Assembly (NCBI GenBank): GCA_958430865.1
Contig: CAUDNR010000823.1
Span: 10,057 to 20,951, forward strand
DNA from: Entrophospora sp. SA101
Lineage: Eukaryota; Glomeromycota; Glomeromycetes; Entrophosporales; Entrophosporaceae
Direction: 5' to 3'
Length of the DNA: 10,895 bases
Part shown: in pieces, positions 1 to 8,314 of the stretch
How the letters are laid out: each line of letters opens with the position of its first letter
Position numbering within the stretch: the stretch's first letter is position 1
Made by a program: the position numbers and the translations under genes
Notes under the pieces: generated by a model
What the model saw: only the letters and a program-made list of their open reading frames with translations
Told to the model about the DNA's origin: nothing
Databases searched by the model: none

Positions 1-533
1 TCATTTTGATATTTGTGATGGATGATAGAGGAAGGAATTACTTAATATCAATATAGACTTTGGGTATTCAATAACTACAAAGTCTAAATAAAATACACAA
101 CATGGAGCTAGGTTTAATGGCACATTATAAACCATTCCAAATAGATTTTGTCAGAACAGTGGCTACCGTGCTTCACACTTTTATCGATTTTTAATCCCAA
201 TCGGTCAGGAATGTCCTTAGACACAAGTTATTCTTTATTAACCTAGCGAAATGTCCTTTATGTAATGATTACATAGATTGATAATATAAATAATAATATA
301 TAGTAAATAATTAAATTAATATTGAAATGAACGCGAATTAATTGTCACGAAATAAATTAATGTTACGAATGATAATAAAATAAACTACTTGTTACAGCTC
401 TCTACAACGAGATTCGTTATAGAGAGCTTTGATCATTGATTTATCATAATTTCTATGACCTTCTGTGATACACGATATCAATATATCAATATACAATATT
501 TTTAATATTTTTTTTTTCTCACCAGATTCTATA
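1..533. other. AT-rich upstream region without a convincing gene
   Basis: I see no long open frame, tRNA or rRNA here. A 30-codon ATG frame at 102-194 is too short to support without transcripts. Small structures visible are a perfect 8-bp-arm palindrome centred on G267 (259-275), two copies of AATGTCCTT (210-218 and 250-258), and the hairpin at 396-428. A pyrimidine run ending in CACCAG at 520-525 looks like a 3' splice site, so the gene that starts at 534 may have an earlier exon somewhere in this stretch. I could not identify that exon. Confidence 0.5.
396..428. repeat. 33-nt imperfect palindrome (hairpin)
   Basis: AGCTCTCTA (396-404) is the exact reverse complement of TAGAGAGCT (420-428). 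Inside it, AACGA (406-410) pairs with TCGTT (414-418). One mismatched pair (C405/A419) separates the two stems and the loop is GAT. Fourteen paired bases in 33 nt stand out in an otherwise AT-rich, unstructured region. It could be the tip of a small inverted-repeat element or a structured RNA or DNA site. No target duplication or second copy is seen in the window. Confidence 0.6.
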
Positions 534-1235
534 ATGTTAAAATTTATTCGTAATAAAGGTATTCGTCTGTTTTTTTTCTCAACAAAGTTTTATGACCTTT
601 TTTTTATATCCGTATATTGATAATATATAGTTCAAGAAAAAAAACTTCAAGAACTTGAAAAAAGTTTCAATAGAAAAGGTAGTAGCAATTAAATTATTTC
701 CTTTCCCTGACGTTGATATGTTTATGAATTATTTATTAATTAATATATATTTTCATACTAGTTCCTGAAGAGATTGCCACGAATCCAGATGTTGTCAATC
801 TCATTTTAAAATATCTAAAAGATAAAGAAAACAACGAAATGCCGGCACTCATATTTATCTGGAATAATGCAGGATTCAATGATACAATGGTACCAAATTG
901 TCGTAATGGTGTCATGGGGCAGACACAAGCAACTATAATCGCAAATCTAGTCACAAATGGAGCGATAAATTATAGGAATATGAATACATTATTTATTTTT
1001 CAGAATGGTGAAGCAATCGGTGATTGGGCCAAAAACGTGAAGACAAACTTACCTTGGTATGAAATAATTATACATTTCAAATTCTTTGGCATCAACTTAT
1101 TCCATTATTCTTTCTTAAAGGGCAAAACAACAAGCCGGGGTTCCCGATATTTGTCATCAACTCATAAGAATAGGTAAGATTTCAGCGCACACGGCAAATG
1201 CAGATGTCGAGGATTATTTATATGTTTTAGAATGA
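534..1235 (+). CDS. Unidentified four-exon gene, about 160 aa, ending in the repeat arm
   Basis: The model joins exons 534-558, 631-678, 762-1056 and 1121-1235. The three GT...AG introns are 72, 83 and 64 bp. They fall in phases 1, 1 and 2, and every join keeps one open frame, which is the main support. Intron 2 contains a CTGAC branch-site-like motif. The product starts MLKFIRNK. It has a charged, coiled-coil-like stretch at residues 5-24, rich in K, E, L and Q. A mixed hydrophobic core follows (PALIFIWNN near residue 51), and the product ends YLYVLE with TGA at 1233-1235. No signal peptide or membrane segment is evident. I do not recognise the family and assign no function. The inverted repeat begins at 1222, so the last four codons and the stop are repeat-arm sequence, and the true C-terminus may have been replaced. 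A splice-acceptor-like CACCAG at 520-525 hints at an upstream exon, so the start is uncertain. Confidence 0.5.
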
Positions 1236-3578
1236 GAAAAAAAGATAAAAGTAAGTATTTGTTTTTTGAAATGAATCGCCACTTTTTTCAAAATCATTAT
1301 GATTAATAATCCATTTGATAATCTAGCGATTTTGTCAGTCAAACAACTTTTATTAAATTCATTTGTTAATTTGTTAATTAACTAGAAGAATGCTTTATGA
1401 CAAGTGACAAAATCACTTGAATTTATTTTAATTAGAAAAAAAGGAATTTTTTAATTATTTTTATTATTATTGGAGAAAAATAATTTTGATTTATTGCTAT
1501 ATTTGTAAAGGAATGGTAGCCTTTTCTTCTAATCTTTTATATTCTTCAATCATGGATTTGTCAGTAATAAAAGCATCTTTATTCAAGGAAATTATTTGAA
1601 CATTTTTCCAAGTGGTACACCTACTAAGAGCAACATATGCTTGCCCAGGAGAAAATATCTGTGAGTCTAAAACAATTGAAGTTGATGGTAGAGTTAAACC
1701 TTGTGTTTTGTGAACAGTCAGTGAAAAGGCATTTTGCAAGGGGAATTGAGTTCTTGAAGCATATGATCCAATCAAATAAAAATTTGTTGTGATTTTTGAC
1801 AATTCAATGTCCACCATTCCAGAATTCACACAAAAAACAATCCTAACAGAATTTTGCAATATATTTAAATCTACAACTACTCCAATTGTTCCATTGCAAA
1901 TTCCTTTATCCATTAAACTATTGTTGAGATACATGACACGAGCCCCTTGTTGTAATCTGAGAGAGGCTGGTAAGTTTGTTTTGTTTCTGAATAATTTACT
2001 AGTGTCTGTTAAATCCATTTGTTTACCATCAATAGTATCAATTGCATCACATATCCAAAATTTATCATTTTCAACTGGTAGCATGTTACAGATCATTCTG
2101 TTAAATCTTGCTGCAGTTTCTCTATAACCAACAATGTAAGTAGTATTAAGTGTTTCCTCTAGTGTTTTTTGTTGATGAGATTCATTAAATTTTTGAAGCA
2201 AAAAGTTATGAGTTTTCTGAGTAATATTCCCAAAACGAATATCTTCCAGAGCTTTGTAATAGAGAAAATCTTGATTTTGCCTTTGAGGTTGGCGTAGGAA
2301 TAATGGATAGAATAGCTTCCAAACTGAAGATTTATATACAGGCAAACCTGAGGCAGGTGGCAGTTGGGCTAAATCACCAACTGCAATAACACTTAACCCA
2401 CCAAAAGCAATTGTGTTTTCATGTATTTTAGCAAACATTTCAGAAATAAAAGTAAACAGCAATGCAGACACCATTGAAATTTCTTCAATAATTAATATAT
2501 CAATTTTTTGAAGTTGTTTGAAAAATTGTGTATCAGAAAATGCTAATGTTTTGTATCCACTATTACTTTCCTGGATTCTTAAAGTGGAATGGATTGTTTG
2601 TCCTCCAATGTTTTGAGCTGCAATTCCTGTAGGAGCCATTAATAAGAATTTTTTTCTTTTTGAGATCAGATCATTAACAATAAGTCTGGTCACATAAGAT
2701 TTTCCTGTTCCAGCTGAACCAGTTATGAAAAAAAATGGATATTTTTTTGTGTCATTTAGAGGCCCTAAAAGATTCTTTATTATTGAAAATACATGCAATT
2801 GATCATCAGGAAGATCTATAATGGTATTTTGTGGATTTATCATTGGAGAAATCTTCAAGCTATTCAATTGTATTTGTAAGAGCTGAGAAATATTGTCACA
2901 TAACAGGTCTTGAAGATTATTCAAAATGTTTTCCATGATTTCAGAAAATTTGGCATTAATTAATTGTTCTTGGTTTCTAATATAATTGGCAGTATTTTGT
3001 TGTAACTGATTATGTATTTCTGGATATAAAAATAAAAAATGTTGTTTATATGTAGCATAATTTCCAAGTATCTCTTCCTCGGATCTACATGGGAGATTTT
3101 TTAAAATTTGTTGGTAGAAATATTGTTCACCATCTTGGAATTTTAAATAGTGAAATCTTACTAGTTTTTTTGTTGTTCTTTTTACTACATAGTTTCCTAA
3201 TAGATCGACATATACAGGGTAATTTTTTGCATCAGGTCTACTTTTTATTATGTTATACTGCTCAAAATAACTTGGATAAGTTAGTTCATTGAATTCTTCA
3301 TGATTAGGCCTTGCAAAATATTTTTCAATGTGGTCATTCCAATATGGTGATTCTTCATCATTTAAAAGATAATTAATAGGTTTGATGGCTTTATTTCGCA
3401 TTGTTGGTGGATCAGTTGTTAAAAATTCAACACTATTGGATGAATCACATATTGTTTTGCCTAAAAGCAAAAACATTAGTTCCATTGAACCTAATCTCCG
3501 TGCTTGAACATGTTCACGATATTTGTCTCCTTCTCTAATGTTGAAAATATGTGATGGTTCAGATTTAGTTACATATTT
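1222..3578 (-). repeat. Left arm of a 2.36-kb inverted repeat (3' Helitron copy)
   Basis: This arm is the reverse complement of 6233-9036 once the extra 447 bp of the right arm are removed. Paired coordinates sum to 10258 in the outer part and to 9811 in the inner part. The difference of 447 is exactly the right-arm duplication, so there is no other length change. The encoded 693 residues are identical, antisense frames on both arms are also identical, and the non-coding piece 1441-1497 matches base for base. The outer boundary is T1221/A1222 and the inner boundary is T3578/C3579. The arm holds the Helitron 3' hairpin and CTAG (1382-1419), and beyond the terminus 160 bp of flank (1222-1381). 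No target-site duplication flanks the pair. Confidence 0.92.
1382..1419 (-). other. Copy of the Helitron 3' terminus (CTAG plus hairpin)
   Basis: This is the mirror of 8839-8876. CTAG lies at 1382-1385, then a 15-nt spacer, then the hairpin CAAGTGA-loop-TCACTTG at 1401-1419 with a perfect 7-bp stem. On the minus strand the order is hairpin then CTAG, followed by T, as expected for the 3' end of a Helitron that inserts between A and T. No matching 5' end exists for this copy, because the arm stops inside the coding region at 3578. Confidence 0.6.
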
Positions 3579-3587
3579 CACACTCAT
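1497..3587 (-). CDS. Helicase-only Helitron fragment, 696 aa, intact frame
   Basis: This Pif1-like superfamily 1B DNA helicase is identical from its fourth residue to residues 279-971 of the plus-strand Helitron frame at 5399-8314. It carries Walker A GSAGTGKS (about residues 290-297), a Walker B region IIEEISMV, GDLAQLPP, ARVMYLNN, and the terminal VHKTQG...GQAYVALSR motifs. The HUH nuclease part is absent, and the arm boundary falls inside the two-tyrosine motif, leaving only the second tyrosine (KYVTK). The first three residues (MSV) are not Helitron sequence. They come from a 19-bp tandem repeat in the spacer, which happens to give an in-frame ATG, so the whole 2.1-kb frame is open. AATAAA lies just after the stop (minus strand, 1490-1495). 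It could make a stand-alone helicase, but no promoter is demonstrated. Autonomous transposition is not expected, since the nickase and the 5' end are missing. Confidence 0.75.
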   Translation of the reverse strand: MSVKYVTKSEPSHIFNIREGDKYREHVQARRLGSMELMFLLLGKTICDSSNSVEFLTTDPPTMRNKAIKPINYLLNDEESPYWNDHIEKYFARPNHEEFNELTYPSYFEQYNIIKSRPDAKNYPVYVDLLGNYVVKRTTKKLVRFHYLKFQDGEQYFYQQILKNLPCRSEEEILGNYATYKQHFLFLYPEIHNQLQQNTANYIRNQEQLINAKFSEIMENILNNLQDLLCDNISQLLQIQLNSLKISPMINPQNTIIDLPDDQLHVFSIIKNLLGPLNDTKKYPFFFITGSAGTGKSYVTRLIVNDLISKRKKFLLMAPTGIAAQNIGGQTIHSTLRIQESNSGYKTLAFSDTQFFKQLQKIDILIIEEISMVSALLFTFISEMFAKIHENTIAFGGLSVIAVGDLAQLPPASGLPVYKSSVWKLFYPLFLRQPQRQNQDFLYYKALEDIRFGNITQKTHNFLLQKFNESHQQKTLEETLNTTYIVGYRETAARFNRMICNMLPVENDKFWICDAIDTIDGKQMDLTDTSKLFRNKTNLPASLRLQQGARVMYLNNSLMDKGICNGTIGVVVDLNILQNSVRIVFCVNSGMVDIELSKITTNFYLIGSYASRTQFPLQNAFSLTVHKTQGLTLPSTSIVLDSQIFSPGQAYVALSRCTTWKNVQIISLNKDAFITDKSMIEEYKRLEEKATIPLQI

Positions 3588-3652
3588 TAATATATTTCAT
3601 ATTCATTAATATATTTCACATTCATTAATATATAAACATTCATTAATATATA
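3584..3652. repeat. Short tandem repeat, 18-19 bp unit, about four copies
   Basis: TCATTAATATAT recurs with starts at 3584, 3603, 3622 and 3640, so the periods are 19, 19 and 18 bp. The array touches the inner end of the left inverted-repeat arm. On the minus strand its first unit supplies the ATG used by the helicase-only frame. Confidence 0.8.
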
Positions 3653-3780
3653 ATTAGTATATAATAAATATATATTATATTTTGACAAAATATTAACAAT
3701 TTATTATTATTAACATATTTAAATATTTAATAAATATTTCATTATTTTGTATCTTATTTTATTATTATATTATATTTTGG

Positions 3781-4035
3781 CAAATATTTAAATATTATAA
3801 ATAAAATATTTCATTGTTTTGTGAGTATTTATTTTATTAAAATATAAAGATATATTATATTTTGACAAATATTTAAATATTATAAATAAAATATTTCATT
3901 GTTTCGTGAGTATTTATTTTATTAACATATAAAGATATATTGTATTTTGACAAATATTTAAATATTATAAATAAAATATTTCATTGTTTTGTGAGTATTT
4001 ATTTTATTAACATATAAAGATATATTATATTTTGA
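3781..4035. repeat. Tandem repeat, three copies of an 85-bp unit
   Basis: CAAATATTTAAATATTATAA starts at 3781, 3866 and 3951, an exact 85-bp period. A further partial unit begins at 4036 (CAAAATATCAACAATCATG), and a degenerate copy precedes the array from about 3690. The complete copies differ at only a few positions, such as TTTTG against TTTCG and AAAATATAAAG against AACATATAAAG, so the amplification is recent. Confidence 0.85.
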
Positions 4036-4076
4036 CAAAATATCAACAATCATGTAACATATTGTTATAAATATTT

Positions 4077-4166
4077 AAAATTTTACCATCAATCACATAT
4101 CATAAATATTTCTAAGGCTCTAAAATTTTACTATCAATCACATATCATAAATATTTCTAAGGCTCT
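4077..4166. repeat. Tandem repeat, two copies of a 45-bp unit
   Basis: AATTTTACCATCAATCACAT and AATTTTACTATCAATCACAT begin 45 bp apart. Both units run to TCTAAGGCTCTA with one visible base difference. The array ends about 38 bp before the Helitron start codon at 4205, so it would lie in its 5' leader or promoter. Confidence 0.8.
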
Positions 4167-4204
4167 AGAAATATATTTTAAAACATCTGATTGATTGAAT
4201 AAAA

Positions 4205-5347
4205 ATGTCTTTCCATGTTTTTCAGCAATATATATTTGATGTCAATTCTTCAAGTGAAATTCCAGAACAGAACAGACCAAATACCATTATTCAAAATTTA
4301 TGTCAAGATGCACAAGGCTTTAATACCCAAAATTTGGATATAGCTAATTCTTTAGAAACTGTAAATATTTTACATAATACATCTAATATTCAAAATGAAC
4401 ATTGGATTATCACCAATAAGTTTAGGAAATTGATGGATAATTTTAAAAATACACTTTTAAATCAATATATTTGCATACCATGTGTTTATTGTGGCAAATT
4501 AATGTATCCAAAGAAATGTAAATGGATTCCTTATGATAATTCTATTGTTTATCCTCTTTCTGCTGCATATCCCAATAATAGAAATATAATTAAATTTCAT
4601 CCTAATGATCCTTTGAGAGTACCAGTATGCAATTCCTGCAAAAGTTCAAGAACAAGATATTCATTCCAGAAATTGTGCCCAATACCTGATGAGATTTTAT
4701 CAGTACCATTAGGAAAAAGATCATATTTGTCACCAGTATTTATGCATAGTAGCTTGGGTAGAAATGTTCATAACAGTAATTATACTGAATATAGAATTCT
4801 TTCTGGAGATATTAGATTTTCTAAAAATTTAAGGTGTTTTTCTTTATATTCAGGAATGGAAGGTGCATTCTTGGAAAATAGTAATGAAACTGGAGAAAAT
4901 ATAATTCAAACCAATCAAGAATTGATAAATGCAGCCAATTGGTTAAAAGAAAACAATCCTTATATCAGACCTTATTCACGTTTATTAACTATTCCAGGGA
5001 CTTCTATGAATAATCCATTTCCAATAGCATGTCATATTCCTGAAGATCAGGATGCTCCAAAATCCTTACCAGGTGACATTGTTCTTTCAGCCTCTGATTA
5101 TCCATCAGAAATCCATAATGAAGATAGCCATTATTCTCGCTTAATGGCTGGTTTTGTAAGAGATCCTAACAGCTCATTACTTCCTATCAGAGTTAATGAC
5201 CCACACCTTGAACCACTTCTTTTTCCTGATATATTTCCTGATGGCGAAGGATATTTTTGTGATTCAAGTGGAGATAACAGAAATACTGACCATGTAGTAA
5301 CACTGGGAAAGTATATCAAGCAAAAACTTCTAAACATTGACTATTGA
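4205..5347 (+). CDS. Helitron Rep-helicase, N-terminal part up to in-frame stop
   Basis: These 380 residues are the first part of the Helitron transposase. A cysteine cluster (C90, C93, C96, C105, then C142 and C145) looks like a zinc-binding module such as those that precede the Rep domain in many Helitrons. Further on, LPGDIVLSASDYPSE (from about residue 288) and DPHLEPLLFPDIFPDG (about 333-348) are characteristic of the region before the Helitron_like_N domain. The frame ends LLNIDY-TGA at 5345-5347. The next 17 codons (5348-5398) continue in the same frame, with the expected FRINHRW and LRLEK text, into the frame at 5399. The TGA is therefore a nonsense mutation inside one gene, not a real end. 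One base change from an arginine CGA codon (C to T) would explain it. Readthrough or a splice that removes the stop is possible but not indicated by any splice sites I can see. Confidence 0.8.
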   Translation: MSFHVFQQYIFDVNSSSEIPEQNRPNTIIQNLCQDAQGFNTQNLDIANSLETVNILHNTSNIQNEHWIITNKFRKLMDNFKNTLLNQYICIPCVYCGKLMYPKKCKWIPYDNSIVYPLSAAYPNNRNIIKFHPNDPLRVPVCNSCKSSRTRYSFQKLCPIPDEILSVPLGKRSYLSPVFMHSSLGRNVHNSNYTEYRILSGDIRFSKNLRCFSLYSGMEGAFLENSNETGENIIQTNQELINAANWLKENNPYIRPYSRLLTIPGTSMNNPFPIACHIPEDQDAPKSLPGDIVLSASDYPSEIHNEDSHYSRLMAGFVRDPNSSLLPIRVNDPHLEPLLFPDIFPDGEGYFCDSSGDNRNTDHVVTLGKYIKQKLLNIDY

Positions 5348-5398
5348 TTTCGTATCAATCATCGTTGGATTGCTTGGTCATATTTACGTCTAGAGAAA

Positions 5399-8314
5399 AT
5401 GCGTAACTATCAAAATACTCAACGATTAATAAAGCAAAAGCAAATTGATTCTAAGTTCAGACTACCATCAGCTGCCCAGTTAATTAAGCAAAGTGTTTAT
5501 ACTGGATTGCCAATTATTGATGAATCTATTACCACCACAATTCCTACTTTTATTAGAACAGGTGACAGTTATTTTCATAACAAAGAATTACATGTAAATG
5601 CAATGATAAATAACTTTGGGCTTCCAAACTTATTTATTACACTTACAATGGCTGAAGGCCATTGGACTCATCTTCACAGAATACTTGCTGCTACTGACAA
5701 TAAAGATACTCTCCCAACAAATAGACCTTTGCATACCACATTATTTTTTATTAATTATTTACAAGAGCTCAAGGCAAATGTATGGCGCAAGCCCCAACAT
5801 TCTAATTGGGGAAACATTGATAACTTTTTTGAAAGAGTTGAATTTCAAAATCGTGGTGCAGCTCACACACATGGTGTTTACTGGGTTACTAAGACTATTG
5901 AAAAAATGATAACAGAAAATATAATAAGGTCTGACCTCCCTGATCCAGATATTGAGCCTGAATTATATGAGTATGTCTCAAGACATCAAATACATACTTG
6001 TAGCCCCAAATGTGGAGGTCCAGCAGCACCAGGGCAAACATGTAAAAAAGGGTTTCCAAGGCCCTTTTCTCCAATGACACATGAAAACAATGAATTAAAG
6101 AAATACATCTATTACTGTAGAAGCTCTAAAGATAGATGGGTTGTTCCTTATCATGCTCCTACCTTGATTATATGGAATGCTCATATAAATATACAATATG
6201 TTAATACAAGAGGCCTTGCAAGATATTTAAATAAATATGTAACTAAATCTGAACCATCACATATTTTCAACATTAGAGAAGGAGACAAATATCGTGAACA
6301 TGTTCAAGCACGGAGATTAGGTTCAATGGAACTAATGTTTTTGCTTTTAGGCAAAACAATATGTGATTCATCCAATAGTGTTGAATTTTTAACAACTGAT
6401 CCACCAACAATGCGAAATAAAGCCATCAAACCTATTAATTATCTTTTAAATGATGAAGAATCACCATATTGGAATGACCACATTGAAAAATATTTTGCAA
6501 GGCCTAATCATGAAGAATTCAATGAACTAACTTATCCAAGTTATTTTGAGCAGTATAACATAATAAAAAGTAGACCTGATGCAAAAAATTACCCTGTATA
6601 TGTCGATCTATTAGGAAACTATGTAGTAAAAAGAACAACAAAAAAACTAGTAAGATTTCACTATTTAAAATTCCAAGATGGTGAACAATATTTCTACCAA
6701 CAAATTTTAAAAAATCTCCCATGTAGATCCGAGGAAGAGATACTTGGAAATTATGCTACATATAAACAACATTTTTTATTTTTATATCCAGAAATACATA
6801 ATCAGTTACAACAAAATACTGCCAATTATATTAGAAACCAAGAACAATTAATTAATGCCAAATTTTCTGAAATCATGGAAAACATTTTGAATAATCTTCA
6901 AGACCTGTTATGTGACAATATTTCTCAGCTCTTACAAATACAATTGAATAGCTTGAAGATTTCTCCAATGATAAATCCACAAAATACCATTATAGATCTT
7001 CCTGATGATCAATTGCATGTATTTTCAATAATAAAGAATCTTTTAGGGCCTCTAAATGACACAAAAAAATATCCATTTTTTTTCATAACTGGTTCAGCTG
7101 GAACAGGAAAATCTTATGTGACCAGACTTATTGTTAATGATCTGATCTCAAAAAGAAAAAAATTCTTATTAATGGCTCCTACAGGAATTGCAGCTCAAAA
7201 CATTGGAGGACAAACAATCCATTCCACTTTAAGAATCCAGGAAAGTAATAGTGGATACAAAACATTAGCATTTTCTGATACACAATTTTTCAAACAACTT
7301 CAAAAAATTGATATATTAATTATTGAAGAAATTTCAATGGTGTCTGCATTGCTGTTTACTTTTATTTCTGAAATGTTTGCTAAAATACATGAAAACACAA
7401 TTGCTTTTGGTGGGTTAAGTGTTATTGCAGTTGGTGATTTAGCCCAACTGCCACCTGCCTCAGGTTTGCCTGTATATAAATCTTCAGTTTGGAAGCTATT
7501 CTATCCATTATTCCTACGCCAACCTCAAAGGCAAAATCAAGATTTTCTCTATTACAAAGCTCTGGAAGATATTCGTTTTGGGAATATTACTCAGAAAACT
7601 CATAACTTTTTGCTTCAAAAATTTAATGAATCTCATCAACAAAAAACACTAGAGGAAACACTTAATACTACTTACATTGTTGGTTATAGAGAAACTGCAG
7701 CAAGATTTAACAGAATGATCTGTAACATGCTACCAGTTGAAAATGATAAATTTTGGATATGTGATGCAATTGATACTATTGATGGTAAACAAATGGATTT
7801 AACAGACACTAGTAAATTATTCAGAAACAAAACAAACTTACCAGCCTCTCTCAGATTACAACAAGGGGCTCGTGTCATGTATCTCAACAATAGTTTAATG
7901 GATAAAGGAATTTGCAATGGAACAATTGGAGTAGTTGTAGATTTAAATATATTGCAAAATTCTGTTAGGATTGTTTTTTGTGTGAATTCTGGAATGGTGG
8001 ACATTGAATTGTCAAAAATCACAACAAATTTTTATTTGATTGGATCATATGCTTCAAGAACTCAATTCCCCTTGCAAAATGCCTTTTCACTGACTGTTCA
8101 CAAAACACAAGGTTTAACTCTACCATCAACTTCAATTGTTTTAGACTCACAGATATTTTCTCCTGGGCAAGCATATGTTGCTCTTAGTAGGTGTACCACT
8201 TGGAAAAATGTTCAAATAATTTCCTTGAATAAAGATGCTTTTATTACTGACAAATCCATGATTGAAGAATATAAAAGATTAGAAGAAAAGGCTACCATTC
8301 CTTTACAAATATAG
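5399..8314 (+). CDS. Helitron Rep (HUH, two-tyrosine) and Pif1-like helicase, main part
   Basis: This 971-residue frame is the body of the Helitron transposase. The catalytic protein nicks one strand, attaches through tyrosine and unwinds DNA during rolling-circle transposition. Residues 79-83 are FITLT (Rep motif 1). H156-T157-H158 in RGAAHTHGVYW is the metal-binding HUH motif. Y276 and Y280 (YLNKY) are the paired tyrosines. A CxxxC-type segment (TCSPKCGG) lies between HUH and the tyrosines. The helicase spans roughly residues 555-965: Walker A GSAGTGKS 565-572, Walker B IIEEISMV with E643-E644 where the family usually has D-E, then GDLAQLPP, ARVMYLNN and GQAYVALSR 923-931. The ATG at 5399 is only the first after the TGA at 5345. 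The natural start is 4205 and the frame is the same. AATAAA at 8316-8321 follows the TAG by one base. Confidence 0.85.
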   Translation: MRNYQNTQRLIKQKQIDSKFRLPSAAQLIKQSVYTGLPIIDESITTTIPTFIRTGDSYFHNKELHVNAMINNFGLPNLFITLTMAEGHWTHLHRILAATDNKDTLPTNRPLHTTLFFINYLQELKANVWRKPQHSNWGNIDNFFERVEFQNRGAAHTHGVYWVTKTIEKMITENIIRSDLPDPDIEPELYEYVSRHQIHTCSPKCGGPAAPGQTCKKGFPRPFSPMTHENNELKKYIYYCRSSKDRWVVPYHAPTLIIWNAHINIQYVNTRGLARYLNKYVTKSEPSHIFNIREGDKYREHVQARRLGSMELMFLLLGKTICDSSNSVEFLTTDPPTMRNKAIKPINYLLNDEESPYWNDHIEKYFARPNHEEFNELTYPSYFEQYNIIKSRPDAKNYPVYVDLLGNYVVKRTTKKLVRFHYLKFQDGEQYFYQQILKNLPCRSEEEILGNYATYKQHFLFLYPEIHNQLQQNTANYIRNQEQLINAKFSEIMENILNNLQDLLCDNISQLLQIQLNSLKISPMINPQNTIIDLPDDQLHVFSIIKNLLGPLNDTKKYPFFFITGSAGTGKSYVTRLIVNDLISKRKKFLLMAPTGIAAQNIGGQTIHSTLRIQESNSGYKTLAFSDTQFFKQLQKIDILIIEEISMVSALLFTFISEMFAKIHENTIAFGGLSVIAVGDLAQLPPASGLPVYKSSVWKLFYPLFLRQPQRQNQDFLYYKALEDIRFGNITQKTHNFLLQKFNESHQQKTLEETLNTTYIVGYRETAARFNRMICNMLPVENDKFWICDAIDTIDGKQMDLTDTSKLFRNKTNLPASLRLQQGARVMYLNNSLMDKGICNGTIGVVVDLNILQNSVRIVFCVNSGMVDIELSKITTNFYLIGSYASRTQFPLQNAFSLTVHKTQGLTLPSTSIVLDSQIFSPGQAYVALSRCTTWKNVQIISLNKDAFITDKSMIEEYKRLEEKATIPLQI

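Larger units (their letters stand above)
3588..4204. promoter_or_regulatory. AT-rich spacer between two divergent Helitron frames
   Basis: These 617 bp separate the minus-strand helicase frame (start 3587) from the plus-strand Rep frame (start 4205). The spacer is almost entirely A and T and is largely built of tandem repeats (19-, 85- and 45-bp units). By position it should hold the promoter of the plus-strand Helitron gene, the Helitron 5' terminus (expected to begin TC after an A), and any promoter for the left copy. I could not single out a TATA box or the 5' TC end in such AT-rich sequence. It contains no convincing gene. Confidence 0.45.

Noticed and set aside
102..194. 30-codon ATG frame in the left flank
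   Set aside because: It is too short, with no recognisable motif and no in-frame splice partner I could establish.
1789..2127. Open frame of 112 codons antisense to the left helicase copy (and its mirror at 7684-8022)
   Set aside because: It is a shadow of the helicase frame. The protein has no recognisable features and exists only because the coding strand is AT-rich.
3089..3292. Antisense 67-codon frame in the left arm and its mirror at 6519-6722
   Set aside because: It is an antisense shadow of the helicase frame. It was useful only as evidence that the arms are identical at the nucleotide level.
3588..4204. CRISPR-like array in the spacer
   Set aside because: The repeats are contiguous tandem units without unique spacers and the sequence is eukaryotic in character.
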